A DNA stretch of 19,030 nt. Origin: Fidelibacterota bacterium. Its GTDB lineage: Bacteria > Fidelibacterota > UBA2242 > JAFGTP01. The translations under genes were made by a program, and so were the position numbers. The stretch covers positions 1 to 19,030 of the forward strand of contig JAIPHI010000030.1 in the NCBI GenBank assembly GCA_021735285.1, read 5' to 3'. Of this stretch, positions 1-8,028 are shown in pieces. The notes below the pieces were generated by a model, which was not told the origin of the DNA, searched no databases, and saw only the letters and a list, made by a program, of their open reading frames with translations. Within the stretch, counting starts at the first letter, position 1. Each line of letters begins with the position of its first letter.

Positions 1-1389
1 GAAAGTACCATATATACAGTGCAAGTGAAGCCTGAGCCTGATCTAATAATTTCAGCGATCAAACAAGCCATTGATAATTATCCTGCCCTCTCAACTTCAG
101 TTTACTACTCAGGAACAGATACTCTTCGAAATGTTAAATTGAGAATCACTGAGGCTGATGGAACTCTATATGGAGTGGATAAATTTAAGATATTTCCTGA
201 TATAGAAAATGTACTATCTATCAAAGGTGAATTGGGGCACGGTACAAAGAATTTCATAGCGGAAATTGACCCGGATAATAAGATTACAGAAAACAATGAG
301 AATAATAACAAATCCGATCCAATTTCAATGATAATTAACACTTTTCCTATTCTAGCAGAACATGGATCATCATATACTGGTAATCAAAATGATACGATAA
401 GATATGATGGACATTTTTCTATTTACTTACCTCCTGGTATAGTAGATGATTCCGGTGCGGTAAGAATTCATCCAAAAAAGTCACAACCAAATTTATATTC
501 TCAGCCCGACTACCAAATTATTAAATTGGATTCAATATATTGCTATAGTGTCCAATTTTCTGAACCTCCTCACAAAGATTTTTATATTGAATTTACGACT
601 GACATCGATTCTATCAAAAAAACCGCAGCAATCTCCCGCTATTCCAGAAGACTCAAAATATGGCTTTGCTTTAAAAATGAGCATGCCGGGAAACTGGCTG
701 CTTATTTTTCACAAGCCGGGCAGTTCGCTCTTATGCTTTCCGAGGATAACACTGATCCTTATATAGAACTTAATATTGATGGTAAACAAATTTATGATGG
801 TTCGTATATTTCAGAGCAACCCAGTATTTCAATCATTGGAGAAGATAAAAATGGTGTCAATATGACAAATAATGGACTACAGGTTTTCCTGGACAGCAAT
901 CCAGTTGATTTCAATAAATTCAACATTCCTGATACTATTGCTAATGGAAATTATGTAACTGCTCAATTTAGACCGGAATTGACTTGTGGCAATCATAATC
1001 TAAAAGTTGAATTGGTAGATGCTGCCGGTAATAAAGGTGTAAAAATAATTGAATTTATAATCAGTGATGATTTAAAACTGAAAGACTACGGAAATTTTCC
1101 TAATCCTTTTAAAACCCAAACGACTTTTATTTATGAATTAACCAGGAGGGTGGATATTCTACAAATTAAAATTTACACAGTAGCTGGCAGACATATTAAA
1201 ACAATTGATAATAAATCCCATTTTAATTCCGGAGAAGACCTTAGAAATAGTGGTTATCATGAAGTCACCTGGGATGGCCTAGATAAGTATGGAAATTTTC
1301 TTGCAAACGGGGTTTACTTTTACAAAATATATATAAAAAAAGATGATAAAACTAAATCTTCGATTGGTAAAATAGCAAAATCAAGATGA
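1..1389 (+). CDS. C-terminal part of a secreted CARDB/Ig/FlgD-domain protein, probably a C25 gingipain/PorU-like protein (5' end outside window)
   Basis: The frame is open from base 1, so this is the 3' part of a longer gene; the GTG at 19 is probably internal. Three regions are visible. First comes a CARDB-like beta-sandwich (about bases 30-330) ending in the hallmark IDPDNKITENNENNN. An Ig-like segment follows (about 745-1070), opening with DPYIELNIDG and ending near VDAAGNKG. The last is a C-terminal FlgD-Ig/T9SS type-A-like domain (about 1085-1386) with NFPNPF, KIYTVAGRHIKTI, WDG and NGVYFYKI. This order is familiar from the tails of large C25 (gingipain-like) proteins in FCB-group bacteria, and porU commonly precedes porV in Bacteroidetes, as the downstream gene suggests here. 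The catalytic domain is not in the window, so the peptidase assignment is inference. The stop overlaps the next ATG by 4 nt (ATGA), indicating translational coupling. It is expected to act outside the cytoplasm. Confidence 0.75.
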   Translation, partial: ESTIYTVQVKPEPDLIISAIKQAIDNYPALSTSVYYSGTDTLRNVKLRITEADGTLYGVDKFKIFPDIENVLSIKGELGHGTKNFIAEIDPDNKITENNENNNKSDPISMIINTFPILAEHGSSYTGNQNDTIRYDGHFSIYLPPGIVDDSGAVRIHPKKSQPNLYSQPDYQIIKLDSIYCYSVQFSEPPHKDFYIEFTTDIDSIKKTAAISRYSRRLKIWLCFKNEHAGKLAAYFSQAGQFALMLSEDNTDPYIELNIDGKQIYDGSYISEQPSISIIGEDKNGVNMTNNGLQVFLDSNPVDFNKFNIPDTIANGNYVTAQFRPELTCGNHNLKVELVDAAGNKGVKIIEFIISDDLKLKDYGNFPNPFKTQTTFIYELTRRVDILQIKIYTVAGRHIKTIDNKSHFNSGEDLRNSGYHEVTWDGLDKYGNFLANGVYFYKIYIKKDDKTKSSIGKIAKSR

Positions 1390-2402
1390 AAAATCCTTTA
1401 TCCATAGTATCAATTATTCTAATGGTTTTTATCACTTCCTTATTCTGCGGTGAATATGGAGATAGTTTCCTTAGACTAGGTGTGAGTGCCCGGGCCATAG
1501 CAATGGGCAATAGTATCGGGTCTTTAGATACAACTGAAACAGCTTTTATAAGTAATCCTGCTGGTTTGGCTTATCAAGATAAATTTAGAATAGGAATAAT
1601 GTACACCTCCCAATTCGGTCTCGCTGATCACAATTATATCGGATTATCACTACCAGTTTTAAAAAAGCCTCAAACCTCCTTGACATTTAGTTGGGTGCGA
1701 TTTCAAGTTGGAGACTTAATTTACAGACCGAATATCCTCGTCGATATATCCGATCCGGAGGCTAGAAGAGATTCTGTAATTAGTTTTGCCAACAAACCTT
1801 TCAGCACTTTTCAAGAAAGAGACGAAGCAATATTTATCTCATTAGCCCGCTTATTTAATAAAAATATTTCTTTGGGTTGGAAATACGCAAATTTAAACCT
1901 GAACATACCAATCGGTTTAAATTTTAAAATTATCAGGAAACAATTAGCCGATAATAGAGGGACCGGATTAGGTTTGGATTTAGGTACAGGACTAAAAATT
2001 AATGGCGCTGCCTTAACTAATATTTATAATTTTGGTGATCTGTATCTTGGGTTGAGTATTCGTGATTTGTTGGGAACTACAATCTACTGGAACACTAAAA
2101 AACAGGATAGGATTTCTCGCTCAACTATTTTCTCCCTGGCCTTTGCCCAACCGCTAAAATTTTATAACTCAATTTTAAATCTTTGCTCAGAAATTGACAC
2201 AAGATACAATACCTATAGATTGGGAGTTGAATTCGATCTAAATCGGAAAATTGCTTTTCGAACCGGCTTAAATGATAAACAAGCAGCCATCGGTCTGGGT
2301 TTAAAATTTCATCTTTTGAGCAGATTGATTCATCTCGACTATTCCTTCAAAAGTCATGATCTAGGGGCAACTCACAGAATCGGAGGGGGATTAGCATGGT
2401 AA
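1386..2402 (+). CDS. PorV/PorQ-family outer-membrane beta-barrel protein
   Basis: A 338-residue protein with an N-terminal signal peptide (hydrophobic residues 5-20, ending near FCGEYG). The motif GVSARAIAMGNS at about residues 33-44, followed by SNPAGLA at about 56-62, is the characteristic start of PorV/PorQ (UPF0164-like, FadL-related) barrels. Alternating hydrophobic strands run to the C-terminus, which ends in GGGLAW, a typical aromatic barrel end. PorV is the outer-membrane shuttle protein that carries T9SS cargo to the sortase PorU. In this group many paralogues exist, so the specific role as PorV is inferred from its position directly behind a protein with a FlgD/T9SS-like tail. It overlaps the upstream gene by 4 nt and the downstream lipoprotein gene by 7 nt, so all three are probably one transcript. 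Confidence 0.8.
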   Translation: MKNPLSIVSIILMVFITSLFCGEYGDSFLRLGVSARAIAMGNSIGSLDTTETAFISNPAGLAYQDKFRIGIMYTSQFGLADHNYIGLSLPVLKKPQTSLTFSWVRFQVGDLIYRPNILVDISDPEARRDSVISFANKPFSTFQERDEAIFISLARLFNKNISLGWKYANLNLNIPIGLNFKIIRKQLADNRGTGLGLDLGTGLKINGAALTNIYNFGDLYLGLSIRDLLGTTIYWNTKKQDRISRSTIFSLAFAQPLKFYNSILNLCSEIDTRYNTYRLGVEFDLNRKIAFRTGLNDKQAAIGLGLKFHLLSRLIHLDYSFKSHDLGATHRIGGGLAW

Positions 2403-3169
2403 TTCATAGACATCGAATGTTTGTCTTACTTATTATTTTAATTTCCATTTTATCAAATTGTGAATTATTTGACCTTGGTAGTGATCTTGAGGATCCTGAT
2501 CCTCCGGCAGCTCCTAATATTATTCCTCAATCATTACCCGATGACTCTCTGCAAACCGGAATAGGTCCAGCAGACTATGTTAGAGGTATCTACTTTGAAT
2601 GGTATAATAATTCGGAAAAAGACATAGGAGGTTACTATATATACAGACGTACCGAATCCTCTGATCAGACTTTTATTAAACTTGATACGGTAGAATTTTA
2701 TACCAGTATCATTGAAGCCAATTCCTATATCGATACTTTGGTGGACTATTACAAAAATTATTTTTATTTTATCACAGCTTACGATTATGGTAATAATGAA
2801 AGTAAACCTTCAGATACAATCAGGTATATGTTGGTTGAAAAAGTAGATCTAGTCACTCCCAATGGTAAAATGGATCCACCATTAAATAATTTCATCTGGT
2901 ATGAGTTCACCCGGCTCACAAATGAATATGTACTTGAGATGGAAGACTTGGAAAATTCCGAAACTATTTGGGTAACAAGGTTTAACAGGTCAAATTATGA
3001 AGAAGAGCAACAAATGAAAAATTATAATTTTGATGGAAGTTCAAAGTTTCCTAAACTTACAAAGAATAAAGTTTATCGCTGGCGGATTCATTCGATATTT
3101 ATGGTTGACCGGAGTAATTGTGATCTGTCAGGAGCAAAGTCGAACTGGAATTATTTTACAATCGAGTAA
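2396..3169 (+). CDS. Fibronectin-III-like lipoprotein of unknown function
   Basis: A 257-residue predicted lipoprotein. The basic n-region (HRHR) is followed by a hydrophobic stretch and the lipobox-like LSNC, giving Cys22 as the likely lipidated residue; Asn at -1 is not the usual Gly/Ala/Ser, so cleavage is likely but not certain. Residues of about 55-145 look like a fibronectin type III domain (YFEWYNNSEKDIGGYYIYRR, then YFITAYDYGNNES). The second half (about 150-257) resembles another beta-sandwich, with YRWRIHSI near the end. ATG 2396 is preferred because GGAGGGG at 2382-2388 lies at good spacing. A second in-frame ATG at 2417 would leave almost no n-region. It overlaps the PorV-like gene by 7 nt. 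No enzymatic motif is seen; a surface or periplasmic structural or binding role is inference. Confidence 0.75.
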   Translation: MVIHRHRMFVLLIILISILSNCELFDLGSDLEDPDPPAAPNIIPQSLPDDSLQTGIGPADYVRGIYFEWYNNSEKDIGGYYIYRRTESSDQTFIKLDTVEFYTSIIEANSYIDTLVDYYKNYFYFITAYDYGNNESKPSDTIRYMLVEKVDLVTPNGKMDPPLNNFIWYEFTRLTNEYVLEMEDLENSETIWVTRFNRSNYEEEQQMKNYNFDGSSKFPKLTKNKVYRWRIHSIFMVDRSNCDLSGAKSNWNYFTIE

Positions 3170-3662
3170 ACGAGGTGCAATAATTAAACTTAATTTTAGC
3201 ATTATTGTAATTGTATTCTTTACCTATCTGTCAGGGCAATCCTATATCAATAATGCTCCTGGAAATATTAAGAAAACCGCAGAATATTATTACACATCCA
3301 ATGAGGAGGATACTATTCAAATAAATCTATGGGGGGAAATTAAAAATCCAGGAACTTATTATCTTGACCAGGAGGTTGATCTGATTACACTCATTTCACT
3401 AGCCGGGGGACCAACACAAAATGCTAATTTTAGCAAAATAAAAATAATTAATAATCAAAATGATAAAATCAAAAGCGTAAATATTTCTGAATATATTAAC
3501 AGAGGGAAAGATTCTGATATTCCATACATTAAAAATGGATCCACCGTTATAATTGCTCAAAAAACAAGTAGAAAAATTTATCACTATTTATCATGGGTTA
3601 CCCGCATATTAAGTATTTTTTCTGTTTATTTTATGATTAGATATTACTATATTTCCGGTTAG
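3120..3662 (+). CDS. Small SLBB-domain membrane protein (start uncertain)
   Basis: The protein has a signal-like hydrophobic segment (LNFSIIVIVFFTYLSG), then an SLBB (soluble-ligand-binding beta-grasp) domain recognisable from INLWGEIKNPGTYYL, ITLISLAGGPT and a later NGSTVIIAQK. A hydrophobic C-terminal helix around WVTRILSIFSVYFMIRYYY ends the protein. SLBB domains occur in Wza-type polysaccharide export proteins and in other envelope proteins; no N-terminal polysaccharide-export domain is present, so an exporter role is not supported. The start is unclear because no ATG lies in a sensible place. GTG 3120 has GGAG at 3111-3114 but overlaps the upstream gene by 50 nt and gives a long n-region. 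TTG 3030 lies deep inside the upstream gene. ATT 3183, preceded by GAGG at 3172-3175, would give an ideal signal peptide beginning MKLNFSII. The gene itself is fairly secure. Confidence 0.65.
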   Translation: MICQEQSRTGIILQSSKRGAIIKLNFSIIVIVFFTYLSGQSYINNAPGNIKKTAEYYYTSNEEDTIQINLWGEIKNPGTYYLDQEVDLITLISLAGGPTQNANFSKIKIINNQNDKIKSVNISEYINRGKDSDIPYIKNGSTVIIAQKTSRKIYHYLSWVTRILSIFSVYFMIRYYYISG

Positions 3663-3689
3663 TTTAGGAATCTATTTTTAGGAGTTCGA

Positions 3690-4160
3690 ATGCTAGACGC
3701 AGTAGATGTAAAAATATTGCAAATTTTGCAGGAAAATTGCAAAACTCAACGCACAAAAATTGCAGAAGAAGTTGAGCTTACTATCCCTGCTGTTAGTGAA
3801 CGGATCAAAAAGTTAGAAAAAACTGGCATCATTGAAGGATATCATGCTAAAGTCAAACCCCATAAACTGGGAAAAGATATCATTGCTTATGTTCATATTT
3901 TTTATTCCCAATCTAATGATTATGAATATAACCATTTTTTGGACAGTATTAATAATGAAGAAGATATCATTGAATGTTATTCAATAGCTGGTGATAGTTC
4001 TCATATTGTGAAAATTTATACAAAAAGTACAGAATCATTAGAATATTTATTAAATAGAATTCAATCTTGGCAGGGTGTTGAGGGAACAAAAACCTATGTG
4101 GCTCTATCGAATTTTAAAGATTCTACTTCAATCAAACCCACAAAAAATTTAATTAAATAA
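3690..4160 (+). CDS. Lrp/AsnC-family transcriptional regulator
   Basis: A 156-residue protein of usual family length. The N-terminal winged helix-turn-helix occupies about residues 3-55 (DAVDVKILQILQENCK, then IPAVSERIKKLEKTGIIEGY), matching the Lrp/AsnC pattern with the linker strand that follows. Residues of about 65-140 form the RAM/AsnC effector-binding and oligomerisation domain (IIAYVHIFY, then IAGDSSHIVKIY). The start is supported by AGGAG at 3680-3684, 5 nt upstream. It lies 27 nt after the SLBB gene and 17 nt before prfB, so it may be co-transcribed with either. No amino-acid metabolism gene is next to it, so the effector and targets cannot be guessed. The tail after residue 140 (KDSTSIKPTKNLIK) is extra and polar. 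Confidence 0.88.
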   Translation: MLDAVDVKILQILQENCKTQRTKIAEEVELTIPAVSERIKKLEKTGIIEGYHAKVKPHKLGKDIIAYVHIFYSQSNDYEYNHFLDSINNEEDIIECYSIAGDSSHIVKIYTKSTESLEYLLNRIQSWQGVEGTKTYVALSNFKDSTSIKPTKNLIK

Positions 4161-4177
4161 TATAATGAGGAAAATTT

Positions 4178-5276
4178 ATGGTAGCTGATATAGACATTCA
4201 GGAAGAGATAAGTACTATCAAGCCCAGAATCAAAAGGTTACGGGGGTTGCTTTGACCTGGATAATAAGATAGCTGAAAAAGAAAAACTCCAGAGGGCGGC
4301 TTCTTCACCGGATTTTTGGAATGATACGAAGAGAGCCCGAAAGATATCAAAACGGTTAACTTTTCTGGAAAATCTCATAAAAAAATTTGAAGATATTAAG
4401 AACAGATTTGAAGATCTTGAAGAACTCGCTTTACTTGCTGAAGATGATGAGCATATGCAATCTGAGATCAAGCAAATGTTACCGGCTCTTCAGAAAGATA
4501 TAGAAAAAATCGAATTAGAGAATATGCTCAGTGGTGAAGATGACGATAAAGATGCAATTTTGAGTATTCATCCGGGAGCCGGTGGTACTGAATCTCAGGA
4601 TTGGGCAGAGATGCTATTACGCATGTACACCCGATGGATGGATAAAAACGATTATGAATATGAAGAAATTAATTTTATGAAAGGTGATGAAGCCGGAATT
4701 AAAGATGTAACTCTGGAAGTAAAAGGCGAATATGCCTATGGATATTTAAAGGCTGAAGCCGGCATTCACCGCCTGGTAAGAATTTCACCTTTTGATTCAA
4801 ATCAGCGGAGACACACCTCCTTTGCCTCAGTTTTCGTCTATCCGGAAATCGATGACACTATAGAAGTTGATATGAATGAAAACGATCTTCGCATAGATAC
4901 TTACAGAGCAAGCGGAGCCGGGGGCCAACATGTTAACAAAACGGAGTCAGCAATCCGTATTATCCACAAACCCACGGGCATTAAAGTACAGTGTCAGAAT
5001 GAACGCTCTCAACATAAAAATAAAGAAACCGCAATGAAACTTTTGAGAGCCAAACTGTATCAAAAGAAGAAAGAAGAAAGAGAGCAGGAAAAAAACAGAA
5101 TAGAAAATAATAAAAAAGATATTGCCTGGGGTAATCAAATCCGGTCTTATGTTTTTCATCCCTATCGCAAGGTTAAAGACCATCGTACAAATATTGAGGA
5201 AGGTAATGTGGATGCAGTTATGGATGGGGATATAGACAAATTTATAAAAAATTATCTGATGCAATTTTCAAATTAA
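4178..5276 (+). CDS. prfB: Peptide chain release factor 2 (RF2), expressed by programmed +1 frameshift
   Basis: RF2 terminates translation at UGA and UAA. ATG 4178 (GAGGA at 4167-4171) opens a 25-codon frame ending at UGA 4253-4255. A +1 shift at CTT (4250-4252) continues from GAC 4254 to the stop at 5274-5276, giving 365 residues, the same length as E. coli RF2. Across the junction the protein reads KRLRGLL then DLDNKIAEKEKL, as expected for the RF2 N-terminus. Visible motifs are SPF (about residues 203-205, stop-codon recognition, in RISPFDSNQRRHTSF) and GGQ (about 248-250, peptidyl-tRNA hydrolysis, in RASGAGGQHVNK). The residue four before the first G of GGQ is Ala, as in most bacteria. 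An open frame beginning at ATG 4455 is only the 3' part of this gene. lysS follows 13 nt downstream, the same order as in E. coli. Confidence 0.95.
4241..4256 (+). promoter_or_regulatory. prfB autoregulatory +1 recoding site
   Basis: The zero frame reads CGG GGG TTG CTT TGA C. This has the same geometry as the E. coli site AGG GGG TAT CTT TGA C: an internal Shine-Dalgarno-like G-run, one spacer codon, the slippery CTT, then UGA followed by C. When RF2 is scarce the ribosome pauses at UGA and slips from CTT to the overlapping TTT, continuing in the frame GAC CTG GAT. The mechanism is established for prfB; that it works here is inferred from the match and from the intact RF2 sequence on both sides. 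Confidence 0.95.
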
Positions 5277-5289
5277 CAAGGAGATCGAC

Positions 5290-6786
5290 TTGAGCACAAA
5301 CACATCCGAAGGAAAATCTTTACAGGAAATTAGAAATGTTCGCATAGAAAAAGTTAAAAAGATCAAAGAATTAGGATTCAATCCTTACGATTATAAATTT
5401 GAACGCACCCATAAAGCAGCCGACGTAATTGACAATTACGAAGAACTCAAAGAGGAAGTAACAGTTAAGATAGCTGGACGTCTAATGGCTATTAGAAAAA
5501 TGGGGAAGGCCAACTTCTGTGATATCAAAGATGATCAAAATGAAATACAAATTTACATTCAGAAAAATAAATTAGATGAAGAGCAATATGAATTATTTAA
5601 GCTTCTGGACATAGGCGATATTATTGGTGTAAGCGGCAAAGTGATGAAGTCTCGCACCGGAGAAATCACGATCTTTGTAGAGCAGCTGGATATTTTAACA
5701 AAAAGTATTCGGCCGATACCCATTGTCAAAGAATCCGATGACAAAACCTATGATGCTTTTCATGACAAAGAATTGCGCTATCGAAAAAGATATCTGGATC
5801 TAATTGTTAATCCTGATGTCAAGGAAGTCTTCAAAACAAGATCTAAAATCATCAGCTGGACCAGAGAATTTTTAGATAATAATGACTACATCGAAGTTGA
5901 AACTCCCATTCTACAACCCTTATATGGGGGAGCGAATGCCCGTCCATTCAAGACTTATTATAATGCCTTAAGTTCAGAATTCTATCTTAGAATAGCTGAT
6001 GAATTATATCTCAAACGCCTGATAATCGGTGGTTTTGATCGAGTCTATGAATTATCTAAAAATTTCCGGAATGAAGGTGTTGATCGGAATCATAATCCTG
6101 AATTTACATTATTGGAATTTTATCAGACCTATGTGGATTATGAATATATGATGGATTTTGTGGAAAACTTTTTCAAATTCATGGCAGATAAACTAGATAA
6201 AAAGAAATTTGAATTTAATGGCAATGAAATTCGGCTTGATCAGGATTTTAAGCGAAGTTCCATGTTTGATCTAATTGAGCAATATACAGGTGAGAATATT
6301 TCTGATGCTGATGCCACTCAACTGAAAACAATTTGCGCATCTAAAGGTATGGAAATCACAGAGAACGACCACTATGGAAACTATATAGAGTATCTTTTTG
6401 ATGAGTTTGTTGAGCCCAATCTGATTCAACCAACTTTTGTCACTGATCTGCCAAAAGCAATTTCACCTCTGGCCAAATTAAAACGCGACGGCTCAAAAAA
6501 TATTGTAGAGCGTTTCGAACTTTTTATTGGGCAACAAGAATTTGTGAATGCCTTTAGTGAATTGAACGATCCACTTGATCAAAGGGAGCGGATGGAAAAA
6601 CAGAAACGGTTGGGAGAATCAGGAGACAAAGAAGCCCAAACTCTGGATGAAGATTTTCTCGAAGCCTTAGAATATGGTATGCCACCCACCGGTGGAGTTG
6701 GAATTGGAATCGATCGACTGGTAATGTTGCTGACCAATCAGAATTCCATTAGAGATGTACTTCTTTTTCCTCAGATGAGACAATAA
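5290..6786 (+). CDS. lysS: Lysyl-tRNA synthetase, class II
   Basis: A 498-residue class II LysRS that charges tRNA-Lys with lysine in the cytoplasm; length is normal for the bacterial enzyme. The N-terminal OB-fold anticodon-binding domain covers about residues 57-140 (VKIAGRLMAIRKMGKANF). The catalytic domain shows motif 1 around 180-208 (TRSKIISWTREFLDNNDYIE, then TPIL), motif 2 at 259-272 (FRNEGVDRNHNPEF) and motif 3 at 468-476 (GGVGIGIDR). The start is TTG 5290, chosen because AAGGAG at 5278-5283 lies 6 nt upstream and the reading frame begins just after prfB. The spacer around 140-160 (IPIVKESDDKTYDAFHDKEL) replaces the shorter loop of the E. coli enzyme. Located 13 nt after prfB and 12 nt before a LolC-type gene. 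Confidence 0.95.
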   Translation: MSTNTSEGKSLQEIRNVRIEKVKKIKELGFNPYDYKFERTHKAADVIDNYEELKEEVTVKIAGRLMAIRKMGKANFCDIKDDQNEIQIYIQKNKLDEEQYELFKLLDIGDIIGVSGKVMKSRTGEITIFVEQLDILTKSIRPIPIVKESDDKTYDAFHDKELRYRKRYLDLIVNPDVKEVFKTRSKIISWTREFLDNNDYIEVETPILQPLYGGANARPFKTYYNALSSEFYLRIADELYLKRLIIGGFDRVYELSKNFRNEGVDRNHNPEFTLLEFYQTYVDYEYMMDFVENFFKFMADKLDKKKFEFNGNEIRLDQDFKRSSMFDLIEQYTGENISDADATQLKTICASKGMEITENDHYGNYIEYLFDEFVEPNLIQPTFVTDLPKAISPLAKLKRDGSKNIVERFELFIGQQEFVNAFSELNDPLDQRERMEKQKRLGESGDKEAQTLDEDFLEALEYGMPPTGGVGIGIDRLVMLLTNQNSIRDVLLFPQMRQ

Positions 6787-6798
6787 AAAGTCTCTCCT

Positions 6799-8016
6799 AT
6801 GAAAATATCATCTTTTATAGCAAAACGCCATTTATTTGGTCACCACAAAGTGGGATATATATCTTTTATAAGTATCATTTCCACTGTGGGCCTGGGCATT
6901 GGCGTGGCCGCTTTAATCCTTACGATTTCTGTCTTAAATGGCTTTGAACAGGAGCTCAAAAGTAAACTGATCAATTTTGACGCTCATGTTCGTTTACGTT
7001 TGCTATACAAAGATTCAATGGATTCTACCCAGGCTGTTTATGCCCAATTAGATAGTATTGAATCAATTCAGACAATTGTCCCGTATATCCATCGGAATGT
7101 CTTAATTAGAAAAGGCGCAAATACCGATGGAGTGGTGGTCGAAGGGATCAAAGAAGAGGACATTAAAAAAACTTTAAATATTAAAAATTTTATTGTCAAA
7201 GGTAATTTAAAATTTACTACTGAGGAGGGAACCGATGGAATTGTGATCGGCAGAAAGCTGGCTGAATACCTCGAAGTCGATGTGGGAGAGAATCTATATC
7301 TTTTCAATATTCCAAATTTAAAATCATTTTCCAATAATCAAAAAATAGGAAAATTTACCTTAACAGGTATTTATCATTCCGGAATTTCCGAATATGATGA
7401 TGTTTTTGTTTATACAAGTTTGAAGGCCTGTCAAAAATTATTCAATATGCAAAATTTTTCCGGTTTTCAGATGCAAATCGATAATCCTGATAATTCGCAT
7501 TTGATAGCAACTCAAATCAATAATCAACTTGGATTCCCCTATCATGCTTTTAGCTGGGATGATCTTCATAAGAATCTCTTTAAATGGTTAAAAGTTCAAC
7601 GCTTTCCTATCATACTTGTATTTGGTTTAATTGTGATAGTGGCTCTTTTTAATCTGGTCAGTGCTCTCACTATGATTGTAATAGAAAAAACAAAGGACAT
7701 TGGAATTCTCAAGAGCCTGGGTCTTAACAAACGGCAGATTATCAGTATTTTTGTTCAGGAATCCATTATAATTGGACTGGCAGGAATTGCTCTTGGCTTT
7801 CTTCTTACTTTCCTTTTTTCCTGGTTACAAAATCAATACGGTCTTGTATCTATACCAGAAGAAGTATATTTCATGCAAAGAGTACCTGTCCTATTGAGAT
7901 TAAAAGATTTTATAATTATCGGCAGCATTGCTTTGCTGTGTTCTGTTTTGGCTACAATCTATCCGGCTTTTAAAGCCAGCAATGTGTATCCCAACGAGGT
8001 AATCCATTATGAATAG
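6799..8016 (+). CDS. LolC/LolE-family lipoprotein-releasing ABC transporter permease
   Basis: A 405-residue inner-membrane permease of the MacB/FtsX superfamily. LolCDE extracts outer-membrane lipoproteins from the inner membrane and hands them to LolA. The family signature is visible at the N-terminus: FIAKRHLFG, then SIISTVGLGIGVAALILTIS (TM1) followed by VLNGFEQEL. A periplasmic domain of about 220 residues follows, then three C-terminal TM segments with the FtsX motif IEKTKDIGILKSLGLNKRQI and a final PAFKASNVYPNEVIHYE. No clear Shine-Dalgarno precedes ATG 6799; the 12-nt gap behind lysS suggests coupling. It is paired with a second, diverged permease gene and a LolD ATPase, so it is probably one half of a LolC/LolE heterodimer. 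Which of the two is LolC and which LolE cannot be decided by eye. Confidence 0.88.
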   Translation: MKISSFIAKRHLFGHHKVGYISFISIISTVGLGIGVAALILTISVLNGFEQELKSKLINFDAHVRLRLLYKDSMDSTQAVYAQLDSIESIQTIVPYIHRNVLIRKGANTDGVVVEGIKEEDIKKTLNIKNFIVKGNLKFTTEEGTDGIVIGRKLAEYLEVDVGENLYLFNIPNLKSFSNNQKIGKFTLTGIYHSGISEYDDVFVYTSLKACQKLFNMQNFSGFQMQIDNPDNSHLIATQINNQLGFPYHAFSWDDLHKNLFKWLKVQRFPIILVFGLIVIVALFNLVSALTMIVIEKTKDIGILKSLGLNKRQIISIFVQESIIIGLAGIALGFLLTFLFSWLQNQYGLVSIPEEVYFMQRVPVLLRLKDFIIIGSIALLCSVLATIYPAFKASNVYPNEVIHYE

Positions 8017-8028
8017 GGCATCTTAGTA

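Noticed and set aside
548..766. 72-codon plus-strand frame inside the first gene
   Set aside because: Out-of-frame shadow of the CARDB/Ig/FlgD protein, with no ribosome site of its own.
4947..5264. 105-codon minus-strand frame inside prfB
   Set aside because: It is complementary to the conserved C-terminal region of RF2; the hydrophobic composition is a by-product of Lys/Glu-rich codons on the other strand.
4455..5276. Apparent independent RF2-like gene beginning at ATG 4455
   Set aside because: It is the 3' part of prfB; the frame runs back to the UGA frameshift site at 4253 and joins a 25-codon leader with its own Shine-Dalgarno.
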